A DNA stretch of 60,166 nucleotides from Actinomadura sp. NBRC 104412 (lineage in GTDB: Bacteria > Actinomycetota > Actinomycetes > Streptosporangiales > Streptosporangiaceae): positions 1-60,166 of the forward strand of contig NZ_BSTM01000034.1 in the NCBI RefSeq assembly GCF_030269515.1, given 5' to 3'. The position numbers and the translations under genes were made by a program. Shown here in pieces: positions 34,169 through 42,528 of this stretch. The notes under the pieces are model-generated. The model did not search any database. It saw nothing but the letters and a program-made list of their open reading frames with translations, and had not been told where the DNA came from. Positions within the stretch are counted from its first letter, which is position 1; the number at the start of each line of letters is the position of its first letter.

Positions 34169-34909
34169 GTGAACTGGTTCCGGTGTGTACAGGAGCGCCC
34201 GCTGGCGCCGCTACGGCTGTTCTGCTTCCCGCACGCGGGCGGGTCCGCCGTCTTCTACCGGACGTGGGCGGACGCGCTCGGACCGGCCGTCGAGCTGCGG
34301 ACCGTCCAGTATCCGGGGCGCGCCGACCGGATGGGCGATCCGTTCATCACCGACGCCGACGAGCTCGCCCGGCAGGTCGCCGCGGCGATGGAGCCGCTGC
34401 TGGACCGTCCCGCCGCGCTGTTCGGGCACAGCATGGGCGCCGTGCTGGCGTACGAGGTGGCGCGGCTGCTGGAGGAGCGCGGCACACCGCCCGTCCACCT
34501 GTTCGCGTCGGGCGCCAGGCCACCGCACGACCGCGAGGACGAGCGCATCGCCGAACGCGACGACGACGGGCTGGTCGAGAAGCTGGCCGAGCTGGGCGGG
34601 ACCGACGTCGAGATCTTCCAGCACGAGGAGATGCGCGAGCTGGTCCTGCCGTACGTGCGCAACGACTTCGCGCTCATCGAAGGCTACCGGCACCGGCCCG
34701 AGCCGCGGCTGAGGACGCCGGTGACCGTCCTGCTCGGCGACTCCGACCCCCATGTCGACCGGGACGTGGCGGAGCGGTGGCGCGAGGTGACCGACGGCGA
34801 GCCGTTCCAGGTGCGCTCGTGGCCGGGCGATCACTTCTACCTCGTCCCGAGGAAATCCGAGGTGACCGCCGAGGTGCTGCGGATCCTGCGGGTGCCCGCC
34901 GGCCCCTGA
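34169..34909 (+). CDS. Type II thioesterase (alpha/beta hydrolase)
   Basis: About 246 residues. TEII signature: LRLFCFPHAGGSA, nucleophile Ser in ALFGHSMGA, LLGDSDPHVD with the acid, and the His of PGDHFYL. Such enzymes clear misprimed acyl groups from PKS/NRPS carrier proteins, but no PKS, NRPS or carrier protein is in this window. The start is uncertain: GTG 34169 gives the conserved beginning, and the frame is open to 34097 without homologous content. Divergent from the acyl-CoA dehydrogenase. Confidence 0.82.
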   Translation: MNWFRCVQERPLAPLRLFCFPHAGGSAVFYRTWADALGPAVELRTVQYPGRADRMGDPFITDADELARQVAAAMEPLLDRPAALFGHSMGAVLAYEVARLLEERGTPPVHLFASGARPPHDREDERIAERDDDGLVEKLAELGGTDVEIFQHEEMRELVLPYVRNDFALIEGYRHRPEPRLRTPVTVLLGDSDPHVDRDVAERWREVTDGEPFQVRSWPGDHFYLVPRKSEVTAEVLRILRVPAGP

Positions 34910-34973
34910 CCTCGCGCGCAAGGCCGGGACCGGCGGACGTCGCCGCGGGTCGGTACACCCCTCAGTACAACTC

Positions 34974-35170
34974 TCAGTACACGTCGACCCCGTAGGCGTC
35001 CAGGGCCTCGGTCACCGGCTGGAAGAAGGTGACCCCTCCGGACGAGCAGTTGCCGCTGCCGCCCGAGGTGAGCCCCAGCGCGGTCGATCCGGCGAACAGC
35101 GATCCGCCGCTGTCGCCCGGCTCGGCGCACACCGTGGTCTGGATCAGGCCGGAGACCCGCGGCTCGTTGG
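34974..35170 (-). pseudogene. C-terminal fragment of a streptogrisin-type S1 protease
   Basis: Minus strand encodes VSGLIQTTVCAEPGDSGGSL, then FAGSTALGLTSGGSGNCSSG and a normal C-terminus (ALDAYGVDVY). It contains the catalytic Ser loop (PGDSGG) and both disulfide cysteines of the family, but the signal, propeptide and the half with His and Asp are missing. Sequence upstream of about 35170 has no protease similarity. A dead remnant, not a working peptidase. Confidence 0.75.
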
Positions 35171-35232
35171 CACATCGGATGCGCGATTGGTCCTGACCTC
35201 CCCGGTCGGAATCCCTTACCGGAGGGAGCCAT

Positions 35233-36411
35233 GTGGTCATCCGGCAGGATGGGGCCGTGAACGAGCGCGTCGGTCTGGGCACCATCGCCCGTGAATGGGG
35301 TCGCATCGGGTGCGTGGGTTTCGGCGGGCCGCCCGCCCACATCACGTTGCTGCGCCGGCTGTGCGTGCGCGACCGGGAATGGATGGACCCCGACGAGTTC
35401 GAGGACGGCATCGCCGCGACCAACCTGCTTCCCGGCCCCGCCTCCACCCAGTTGGCGATCCTGTGCGCGTGGCGGCTGCGCGGCCTGCCCGGGGCGGTGG
35501 TCGGCGGGACGTGCTTCATCGTCCCCGGGCTGGTGCTGATCCTGCTGCTCGCGGTCCTGTTCCTATCCGGCGAGGCGCCGTCCTGGATACGCGGCGCGGC
35601 GGCCGGCGCGGGCGCGGCCGTGGCGGCCGTCGCGGTGCGCGCCGCGCTCGACCTCGTCCCGTCCAGCCGGGAACGCGCGCAGGGCCGGGCACACCGCGCC
35701 CGCTGGTACGCCTACCTGCTGGCCGGGGGCGCCGCCACGGTGGCGATCGGCCCGTACCTGGTCCTCGTGCTGGTGGCGTGCGGCTTCGTGGAGATGGCGG
35801 TCCGCCGGGTCCCGCTCGCGCCGCGCCAGGCCACCCTGCCGTTCGGTCTGGGCGGCCTCGGCTTGGGCGGCCTCGGCCTGGGCGGTGGACTGGTCGCGCT
35901 CTCCTGGCTCGCGTTCAATGTAGGGGCGCTCTCGTACGGCGGCGGCTTCGTGATCATTCCGCTGATGCAGTCGGAGGCGACCGGCCAGGGCTGGATGACC
36001 ATGGGCGAGTTCACCACCGCGGTGGCGCTGGGCCAGATCACCCCGGGCCCGGTCGTGCAGACCGTCGCGGTCGTCGGCTACGCCGCCGCCGGCCTCGGGG
36101 GCGCGCTGCTGGCGACGCTGATCGCGTTCGTCCCGTCCTTCGCGGTGGTGCTGGCCGCCGCGCCGCACTTCGGGCGGCTCCGCTCCAGCCGGGCCGTCCA
36201 GGGCTTCTTCGACGGTGCGGGCCCGGCGGTGATCGGCGCCATCGCGGGGTCGGCGATCCCCCTGGCGCGGGCGCTCGAGCATCCCTGGCAGTTCGCCGTG
36301 CTCGGGGCCGCGGCCCTGGCCCTGCTCGCCTTCCGCAGGGGCGTGGTCTCCACCCTGCTCGGAGCGGGGGCGCTGGGCGTCGTCGCCGCGCTGGCGGGTC
36401 TGACGGTTTGA
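35233..36411 (+). CDS. chrA: Chromate transporter (two CHR domains)
   Basis: 392 residues, the long-chain type with two related halves, each with a Gly-rich signature: GCVGFGGPPAHI in the N-half and LSYGGGFVIIPLMQ in the C-half. About ten hydrophobic segments, including Gly-repeat LGGLGLGGLGLGGG between halves. ChrA exports chromate or related oxyanions. GTG 35233 is supported by GGAGG seven bases upstream; GTG 35257 is an alternative. Monocistronic, no chrB regulator nearby. Confidence 0.88.
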   Translation: MVIRQDGAVNERVGLGTIAREWGRIGCVGFGGPPAHITLLRRLCVRDREWMDPDEFEDGIAATNLLPGPASTQLAILCAWRLRGLPGAVVGGTCFIVPGLVLILLLAVLFLSGEAPSWIRGAAAGAGAAVAAVAVRAALDLVPSSRERAQGRAHRARWYAYLLAGGAATVAIGPYLVLVLVACGFVEMAVRRVPLAPRQATLPFGLGGLGLGGLGLGGGLVALSWLAFNVGALSYGGGFVIIPLMQSEATGQGWMTMGEFTTAVALGQITPGPVVQTVAVVGYAAAGLGGALLATLIAFVPSFAVVLAAAPHFGRLRSSRAVQGFFDGAGPAVIGAIAGSAIPLARALEHPWQFAVLGAAALALLAFRRGVVSTLLGAGALGVVAALAGLTV

Positions 36412-36466
36412 CCCGGCTCCCTGAGAGTTCCGCTCGACGAGGGCCGCGGAGCACACCGAGAATACT

Positions 36467-37423
36467 TTGGTGACCTTGCTCCTGAAACGCTCCGACCTCG
36501 AGAGCCTGCTGGATCCGGACGACTGCATGGACGCGCTGCGCCGCGGCTTCACCGCCGAACCCGCGGAGGTCACGGCGCGGCGGATGGTCACCAGGCTTCC
36601 CGGCACCGGCAGCGCCACGGCCCTGCTGCCCGGCCTGGTCGAGGGCGTCCCCGCGTACACCGTCAAGGTGAACGCCAAGTTCCCCGGCATGCGTCCCGCG
36701 CTGCGCGGCGTGGTGTGCCTGCACGACCTGGACGGCGGCGAGCTGCTGGCGGTCCTGGACTCGGCCACCGTCACCGCCTGGCGCACGGGCCTGGCCGCCG
36801 CGCTGGGCACGCACGCGCTGGCCCGCAGGGACGCGGAGGCGGTCACCGTGATCGGCGCGGGCGCGCAGTCGGAGCTGGTGCTGCGCGGGTTGTCGGTGCT
36901 GCGCGCCCCGCGCTCGCTGACCGTGACGGACCTGGACGCACGGCGCGCGGCGGACTTCGCGCGGCGGCACGGCGAGCGGCTCGGCGTGCCGTCCTCGGTG
37001 GCGCCCGATCCCCGCACCGCCGTCAAGGGCGCGGAGATCGTGGTGGTGGCGACCTGGTCGCGGCGGCCGTTGCTGGGCGCTGCCGACATCGCCCCCGGCA
37101 CCCAGGTCACGTCGCTGGGCGCCGACGAGCACGGCAAGACCGAGCTGTCGGCCGACCTGCTGCGCGGCGCCCGCGTCGTCGTGGACGACATCCCGCTGGC
37201 GGTCGAGATGGGCGCGCTCGCGACCGCGGGGCTCGGCGTCGGCGACGCGTCCGGGACCCTGCGCGACCTGCTGCGCGGCGACGTCCCCGGCCGGGTGAAG
37301 GACAGCGAGATCACGGTGTACGCGCCGGTCGGCCTGCCCTGGCAGGACCTCGCGCTGTCCTGGACCGCGTACCGCGCCGCGCTGGAGGCGGGCGTCGGCG
37401 CCGAGTTCGACTTCCTCGGCTGA
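36467..37423 (+). CDS. Ornithine cyclodeaminase/mu-crystallin family protein
   Basis: 318 residues. Rossmann domain with VTVIGAGAQSELVLRGL, conserved Lys in YTVKVNAKFPG and WRTGLAAALGTH. Family members are ornithine cyclodeaminases or NAD(P)-dependent ketimine/imino-acid reductases; sequence alone does not separate these. Opens at TTG 36467 or GTG 36470, with a weak ribosome site. Stands between chrA and the SDR gene, no obvious operon partner. Confidence 0.85.
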   Translation: MVTLLLKRSDLESLLDPDDCMDALRRGFTAEPAEVTARRMVTRLPGTGSATALLPGLVEGVPAYTVKVNAKFPGMRPALRGVVCLHDLDGGELLAVLDSATVTAWRTGLAAALGTHALARRDAEAVTVIGAGAQSELVLRGLSVLRAPRSLTVTDLDARRAADFARRHGERLGVPSSVAPDPRTAVKGAEIVVVATWSRRPLLGAADIAPGTQVTSLGADEHGKTELSADLLRGARVVVDDIPLAVEMGALATAGLGVGDASGTLRDLLRGDVPGRVKDSEITVYAPVGLPWQDLALSWTAYRAALEAGVGAEFDFLG

Positions 37424-37473
37424 GCCCCGCTCGCCCGGCCGCGTCCGGGCCGCCGCGCGCCACCACCCCGCAT

Positions 37474-37487
37474 TGAAACAGGTTCTA
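37474..37487. promoter_or_regulatory. KstR-type motif TGAAACAGGTTCTA
   Basis: Fits TnnAACnnGTTnnA, the operator described for the mycobacterial steroid regulator KstR. Lies 35 bp before the SDR start. No kstR gene is in the window, so the regulator would act in trans. Confidence 0.5.
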
Positions 37488-37522
37488 GTTGCGGTTACGC
37501 TGGCCGCCGGAGGTGGGCGGCC

Positions 37523-38323
37523 GTGATCATGGAGCGCTTTCGCGTGGACGGGCGGGTCGCGGTGGTGACCGGCGCGGGCCGCGGCATCGGCGCCGCGAGC
37601 GCCGTCGCGCTGGCGCAGGCCGGAGCCGACGTCGTCGTGTCCTCCCGTACCGAGGACCAGTTGCGCAAGGTCGCCGCCGACGTCGAGGCCGCCGGGCGGC
37701 GCGCGCTCGTCGTCCCGTCCGACCTGAGCGACCCCGCGGGCGCCGAGGCGCTCGCCGGCCGCGCCGTGGACGCCTTCGGCCGCCTCGACATCGTGGTGAA
37801 CAACATGGGCGGCGCCCTGCCGCGCCCCTTCATGGACACCCGCCCCCGCCATCTTGAGAACGCGTTCCAGTTCAATGTGAGCACCGCGCACGCGCTGACC
37901 CGCGCCGCCGTACCGCACCTCCTGGAGCATGGCGGCGCGGTCGTCAACATCTCCTCGGTGATGGGACGGATCACCGGGCGCGGCTTTCTCGCCTACGGCA
38001 CCGCCAAGGCCGCGCTCGCCCACTACACCCGCTTGGCCGCGCTCGACCTCGCCCCGAGGATCCGCGTCAACGCGATCGCCGTCGGCTCCGTCGCCACGTC
38101 GGCCCTGGACATCGTCCTGTCCGACGACGACCTGCGCGCCCGGATGGAGGCGAACACGCCGCTCGGCCGCATCGGCGACCCCGAGGACGTCGCCGCCGCC
38201 GTCCTCTACCTGTCCTCACCGGCCGCCGCGTTCGTCACCGGCGGCGTCCTCCAGGTCGACGGCGGCACCGAGACCCCCACCCTCGACCTCGGCCTGCCGG
38301 ACCTGCGGCCTGACGGAGCGTGA
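37523..38323 (+). CDS. Short-chain dehydrogenase/reductase (SDR)
   Basis: 266 residues. TGAGRGIG cofactor loop, NNMGG, catalytic Ser in VNISSV and YGTAK. Classical SDR oxidising or reducing a hydroxy/keto group. GTG 37523 with GGAGG upstream. Preceded by a KstR-like operator and followed by the DapB-like dehydrogenase gene 66 bp downstream with a GC hairpin between them. Suggests a steroid or isoprenoid catabolic context. Confidence 0.86.
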   Translation: MIMERFRVDGRVAVVTGAGRGIGAASAVALAQAGADVVVSSRTEDQLRKVAADVEAAGRRALVVPSDLSDPAGAEALAGRAVDAFGRLDIVVNNMGGALPRPFMDTRPRHLENAFQFNVSTAHALTRAAVPHLLEHGGAVVNISSVMGRITGRGFLAYGTAKAALAHYTRLAALDLAPRIRVNAIAVGSVATSALDIVLSDDDLRARMEANTPLGRIGDPEDVAAAVLYLSSPAAAFVTGGVLQVDGGTETPTLDLGLPDLRPDGA

Positions 38324-38354
38324 CGAGAGCATGAGCACCGGCCTGCGCCGGGGC

Positions 38355-38370
38355 GTGGGGTCGCCCCCAC
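38355..38370. repeat. GTGGGG-TCG-CCCCAC hairpin, copy 2
   Basis: 6-bp stem GTGGGG/CCCCAC, 20 bp before the DapB-like start. Same core as 10891-10912 and 49666-49683. It lies between two cotranscribed genes, so it is not an end-of-operon terminator here. Confidence 0.5.
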
Positions 38371-38389
38371 GAAGAGAAGGGAGACCCCC

Positions 38390-39457
38390 GTGACCTACCG
38401 CGTCGTCCAGTGGAGCACCGGCAATGTGGGCCGCAACGCGCTGATCGGCATCGACGCCCACCCCGACCTCGAACTCGCCGGAGTCTGGGTCTCCAACCCC
38501 GCCAAGGTCGGCCGGGACGCCGGCGACCTCGCGGGCCTGGGCCGTTCCCTCGGCGTGACGGCCACCGACGACGCCGACGCCCTTCTCGCTCTGCGTCCCG
38601 ACTGCGTCGTCTACACGTCCATGGCCGACGTCCGCGTCATGGAGGCGGTCGACGACCTGTGCCGCATCCTGCGCACCGGCGCCAACGTCGTCTCCAGCAG
38701 CCCCGTCTTCCTCCAGTTCCCGGACGGCGTCGTCCCGCCGGAGATGTCGGGCCCGGTCCGCGAGGCCGCGGCCGAGGGCGGCGCCTCCCTCTTCGTCAAC
38801 GGCATCGACCCCGGCTTCGCCAACGACGTCCTGCCGCTCGCCCTCACCGGCATCAGCGAGCGCATCGACGAGGTCCGCTGCCTGGAGATCCTGAACTACG
38901 CCACCTACGACCAGCGCACCGTTCTGTTCGACATCATGGGCTTCGGCCGTCCCATGGACGAGACGCCCCTGCTCCTGCAGCCCGGCGTGCTCACCATGGC
39001 GTGGGGCAGCGTCGTCCGCCAGCTCGCCGCCGCCCTGGACGTCGAGCTGGACGAGATCGGCGAATGGCACCAGCGCCACCCCGCGCCCGAGACCTTCCAG
39101 GTCACCTCCGGCACCATCGAGAAGGGCACCGCCGCCGCCCTTCACTTCGAGGTCCGCGGCCTGCGCGGCGGCAAGCCCGTCATCGTCCTCGAACACGTGA
39201 CCCGCCTCCGGGACGACCTCGCCCCCGGCTGGCCCCAGCCCGCCGGCGTCGGCTGCTACCGCGTCGAGGTCCGCGGCGAGCCCGACTACATGATCGACCT
39301 GCAACTCCTGGGGTCGGACGGCGACCACAACACCGCCGGTCTCAAGGCCACCGCGATGCGCCTTGTCAACGCGATCCCCGCCGTCGTCCAAGCCCCGCCC
39401 GGCCTCCTCACGGCCATGGACCTGCCCCTCATCCCCGGCCGCGGCCTCCTGCGCTAG
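38390..39457 (+). CDS. DapB-like NAD(P)-dependent dehydrogenase
   Basis: 355 residues. Starts YRVVQWSTGNVGRNAL, the Rossmann motif of the actinobacterial dihydrodipicolinate reductase-like group also related to 2,4-diaminopentanoate dehydrogenase. Members are often near steroid and lipid catabolism genes and are not lysine-biosynthetic. GTG 38390 with AGGGAG upstream. Its stop shares CTAG with the convergent LuxR gene. Exact substrate unknown. Confidence 0.82.
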   Translation: MTYRVVQWSTGNVGRNALIGIDAHPDLELAGVWVSNPAKVGRDAGDLAGLGRSLGVTATDDADALLALRPDCVVYTSMADVRVMEAVDDLCRILRTGANVVSSSPVFLQFPDGVVPPEMSGPVREAAAEGGASLFVNGIDPGFANDVLPLALTGISERIDEVRCLEILNYATYDQRTVLFDIMGFGRPMDETPLLLQPGVLTMAWGSVVRQLAAALDVELDEIGEWHQRHPAPETFQVTSGTIEKGTAAALHFEVRGLRGGKPVIVLEHVTRLRDDLAPGWPQPAGVGCYRVEVRGEPDYMIDLQLLGSDGDHNTAGLKATAMRLVNAIPAVVQAPPGLLTAMDLPLIPGRGLLR

Positions 39458-42390
39458 GTCCCTTCGGCGAGCAGGCCCTCGGTGTGGGCCTTGGCCGCCG
39501 CGGCGGTCCGGCTCGTCACGTTCAGCTTGGCGAGGATGTTGGAGACGTGGACGCTCGCCGTCTTGGGGGAGATGAACAGGGCGGCGGCGATCTCCCTGTT
39601 GTTGCGGCCCTCGGCCACGAGCCTCAGCACCTCCCGTTCCCGCGTGGTGAGACCCGCGCCGGCGGGAGCCTGGTCGCGCGACTCCAGCCGGGCCCGCGTC
39701 CCGAGGTCGGTCAGGGCCGAGACCAGCGGCGCCGCCCCCAGCGACGTCGCCTCCTCCAGGGCGGTGCGCCACTCCTTCCGCGCGGCCTCGCGATCACCCT
39801 GCTCCGCCAGGGCCTCGGCCAGCCGCCACCGGGACCGGGCCACCTCGTAGGTGAACCCGTAGGAGAACGCGTCGAGCGTCGCCCGCCACAGCGAGGGGTC
39901 GTTCTTGCCCAGCACCCGTGCGTGTTCGGCCTCGGCACGCGCGAGCCAGGCGTGTCCTTCGAGGCCCAGCCATGCCCGCGGCCGTCCGCCGACCATCGTG
40001 GAGGCGTCGGTGCGGGCCCGTTCCAGCAGCGGACCGGCGGCCCGGACGGCGGCCTCGGCGGTGGCGGTGTCGCCCGCGGCGCGGGCCTGGACGGCGCGGT
40101 CGGCATGGGCCCACAGCGCCGTGGCGATGATCCGGATGGCCTGGGTCCCGAAGGGCGGCAGCTCGTCCAGGACGGCGGTGGTGTGGCCGAGCGCGGTCCC
40201 GGTGTCGCCGTGCCAGAGGGCGTGTTCGGCGAGGAGCCCGCGGGCGATGTAGGCGACGAGGGAGTCCTCGTCCCAGACGGCTTCGAGCCAGCGCCGCCGT
40301 TCGGTGACGTCCTCGCCGCGGGCGACCTCGACGAACAGGGCGTACGCGGAGATCTGCGCCTCGGTGGGACGGACGACCTGCACCGGGAAGTCGGCAGACA
40401 GCCGGCCGGCCTTGTCCCAGTCGCCGAGGGTGTAGTGGATGAGGAACTCCAGGCAGCGCAGGGTGGCGCCGAACATGCTCCAGCCGAGGCCGTGGGCGAG
40501 GGTGAACCGGACGCTCTCGGCGGCGGAGGCGGCGGCGCCCTGGAGGTCGCCGTGGTCGAAGAGCACACGGGCGCGGTGGAAGGCGGCGCGCAGCCACGCC
40601 TGGTAGTCGCCCCCGCCGATGGCCAGGTCGGCGGCACGGGCGAACAGCGCGCCGACCTCGGGGTCGGCCTCGCGGGACTCGCGGTGGACGCCGAGCGTGA
40701 CAAGCGCGCTGGCCTCGGGCTCGGTGGCGCCCGCGGCGCGGGCGATGGCGATGGCCTCCTCGGCGACGGCGGGCAGCGCGACGCCCTCGTCGTCCCCGAC
40801 GGCCAAGAGGATGCGCGCGTACGTGGCCAGGGCGTACGCGCGCTCGTAGGTGGGCGGGTCGGCGGGGAGCATGTCGATGGCCTCCCTGCTGACCGCCTTG
40901 GCCTCGTCGAGATGGTCCAGGTCGCTCAGGTAATGGGCGAGGCCGCCGCGCAGCAGGGCGCCCAGGCGGGCGTCGGCGGGGTCGGCGGCCGCGAGGAGGC
41001 GGCGGAGGCGGGTCACGGCGCGGCGGGCGTCGCCGGAGCGGCCGGACGCGCGGACGGCGTCGAGCTGGAGCCGTAGCCGGGTGGTCCCGGCGGCCTTCTC
41101 GGGGTCGGGGACGGCGTCCCAGAGGGAGAGGGCGCGGTCGTAGTGCTCGTGGGCCTCGTCCGGGGCGCCCATCCGCTCGGCTTCGCGGCCCGCCTCGACG
41201 GACGCGGCGAACGCGGTGAGGTTGTCGTGGGCGGCGAAGGAGTGGTGGGCGAGCGCGGCGGCGGCCCTGGTGCGCCCAGCGGCGGCGGACAGCAGCGAGG
41301 CGTAGGTGGCGTGCAGCCGGGTCCGTTCGCCGGGGAGCAGGTCGGCGTAGACGGCCTCGCGGAGCAGCGCGTGCCTGAACCGGTAGCCCTCGGTGCCGTC
41401 GGGGACGAGCAGCCGGTGCGAGACGACCTCCCGGAGGGCCTCGTCGGCGGTGGCCTCGTCCAGCCCGGAGACCTGGCGGAGCAGCGCGTCGCGGACGCGG
41501 TCGCCGGCCACGGACGCGGCCCGCACGACGAGGGACGCCGGCTCGGAGAGCCGTTCGACGCGGGCGAGGAGCAGGTCGGCGAGCCCGGACGGCAGGTCCT
41601 CGCCCGAACGGGACGCGGTGTAGAGCTCGGCGGCGTAGAACGGGTTGCCCTCGGAGCGGCGGTGGACCCGCCCGATCTCCTCGGCGGTGGGCGGGACGTC
41701 GCGGGACGCGGCGGACAGCGCGGTGAGGAACTCGGCGGTCTCGCTCAGCCCGAACGGCGCGACCTCGATGGCGCGCACGTCGGGGAGCCGCAGCAGCTCG
41801 GCGATGACGGGCCGGAGGGGGTGCCGCCGGTGCAGGTCGTCGGAGCGGTAGGTGCCGATGAGGCAGACGCGCTCGCGCTGGAGGACCCTGCTGAGAAAGG
41901 TCAGCAGGTGGCGGGTGGAACGGTCGGCCCAGTGCAGGTCCTCCAGGACGAGGACGACGGGCTGGTCCCGTCCCAGCTCGCCGAGCAGCCCGAGCACCGC
42001 GCCGAAGAGCTGCTGCTGGACGAGTTCGCCTTTGAGGTCGCCACCGGCGCCGTCGCCGTCGGGGAGGAGGCGGCGCAGCACCGGCCGGCTCTCCAGGGCC
42101 GAGCGCAGTGCGGGGTCGCCCGAGGCGGACCCGGCCCACAGGGCGTCGGCCAGCGGCAGGTACGGCATGGACTCGCCGAGCTCGGCGCACTGCCCGATCA
42201 GGACGGCGCATCCCCGTTCGCGGGCGGTCCGGGTGAGCGCCCCCACCAGGTGGGACTTGCCGGCGCCCGCGTCGCCGCCGACCAGCACGACGGAGGCCGA
42301 ACCGGCGGCCGCCCTGTCGAGCGCGCCGGTGAGCGCGCGGAGCTCGGACCGGCGGCCGATCAGCATTCCGGAACGCTCGCCATCCCCCAC
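39454..42390 (-). CDS. LuxR-family regulator with AAA ATPase domain (LAL type)
   Basis: About 978 residues. N-terminal ATPase: LIGRRSELRALTGAL, P-loop GGDAGAGKSHL, VLVLEDLHWADRSTRHLL. A long TPR-like helical middle, then a C-terminal LuxR helix-turn-helix (LTTREREVLRLVAEGRNNRE, IAAALFISPKTASVHVSNIL). Such large ATPases sense small ligands and activate promoters, often in antibiotic or carbon pathways. Start uncertain: GTG 42390 or ATG 42366 (MLIGRR) are both more likely than ATG 42438, which has no ribosome site. No target operator could be assigned. Confidence 0.88.
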   Translation of the reverse strand: MGDGERSGMLIGRRSELRALTGALDRAAAGSASVVLVGGDAGAGKSHLVGALTRTARERGCAVLIGQCAELGESMPYLPLADALWAGSASGDPALRSALESRPVLRRLLPDGDGAGGDLKGELVQQQLFGAVLGLLGELGRDQPVVLVLEDLHWADRSTRHLLTFLSRVLQRERVCLIGTYRSDDLHRRHPLRPVIAELLRLPDVRAIEVAPFGLSETAEFLTALSAASRDVPPTAEEIGRVHRRSEGNPFYAAELYTASRSGEDLPSGLADLLLARVERLSEPASLVVRAASVAGDRVRDALLRQVSGLDEATADEALREVVSHRLLVPDGTEGYRFRHALLREAVYADLLPGERTRLHATYASLLSAAAGRTRAAAALAHHSFAAHDNLTAFAASVEAGREAERMGAPDEAHEHYDRALSLWDAVPDPEKAAGTTRLRLQLDAVRASGRSGDARRAVTRLRRLLAAADPADARLGALLRGGLAHYLSDLDHLDEAKAVSREAIDMLPADPPTYERAYALATYARILLAVGDDEGVALPAVAEEAIAIARAAGATEPEASALVTLGVHRESREADPEVGALFARAADLAIGGGDYQAWLRAAFHRARVLFDHGDLQGAAASAAESVRFTLAHGLGWSMFGATLRCLEFLIHYTLGDWDKAGRLSADFPVQVVRPTEAQISAYALFVEVARGEDVTERRRWLEAVWDEDSLVAYIARGLLAEHALWHGDTGTALGHTTAVLDELPPFGTQAIRIIATALWAHADRAVQARAAGDTATAEAAVRAAGPLLERARTDASTMVGGRPRAWLGLEGHAWLARAEAEHARVLGKNDPSLWRATLDAFSYGFTYEVARSRWRLAEALAEQGDREAARKEWRTALEEATSLGAAPLVSALTDLGTRARLESRDQAPAGAGLTTREREVLRLVAEGRNNREIAAALFISPKTASVHVSNILAKLNVTSRTAAAAKAHTEGLLAEGT

Positions 42391-42442
42391 ACCGCCGAGT
42401 ATGGCACCCGGAATGGGCTGCGTCTGACGGCCGCGCATGCGC

Positions 42443-42488
42443 GGGCCGGCCCCCGGTCCCGTGCCGGGCGGAAACCGGGGGCCGGCCC
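42443..42488. terminator. Strong GC hairpin between glycosyltransferase and LuxR genes
   Basis: GGGCCGGCCCCCGGT (42443-42457) pairs exactly with 42474-42488: a 15-bp stem with a 16-nt loop. It follows the glycosyltransferase stop by 40 bp on the minus strand and separates that gene from the LuxR gene. The T-rich side is on the plus strand, so it acts as a U-less terminator for the minus-strand gene, or bidirectionally. Confidence 0.6.
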
Positions 42489-42528
42489 TTTCCGTGACCT
42501 GGACGGGTCCGCCACGGCGTCACGACGG

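Noticed and set aside
34169..34909. Type II thioesterase plus P450 as hints of a biosynthetic gene cluster
   Set aside because: No PKS, NRPS, carrier protein, terpene synthase or RiPP enzyme is present. The P450 belongs to a separate catabolic-looking operon over 23 kb away.
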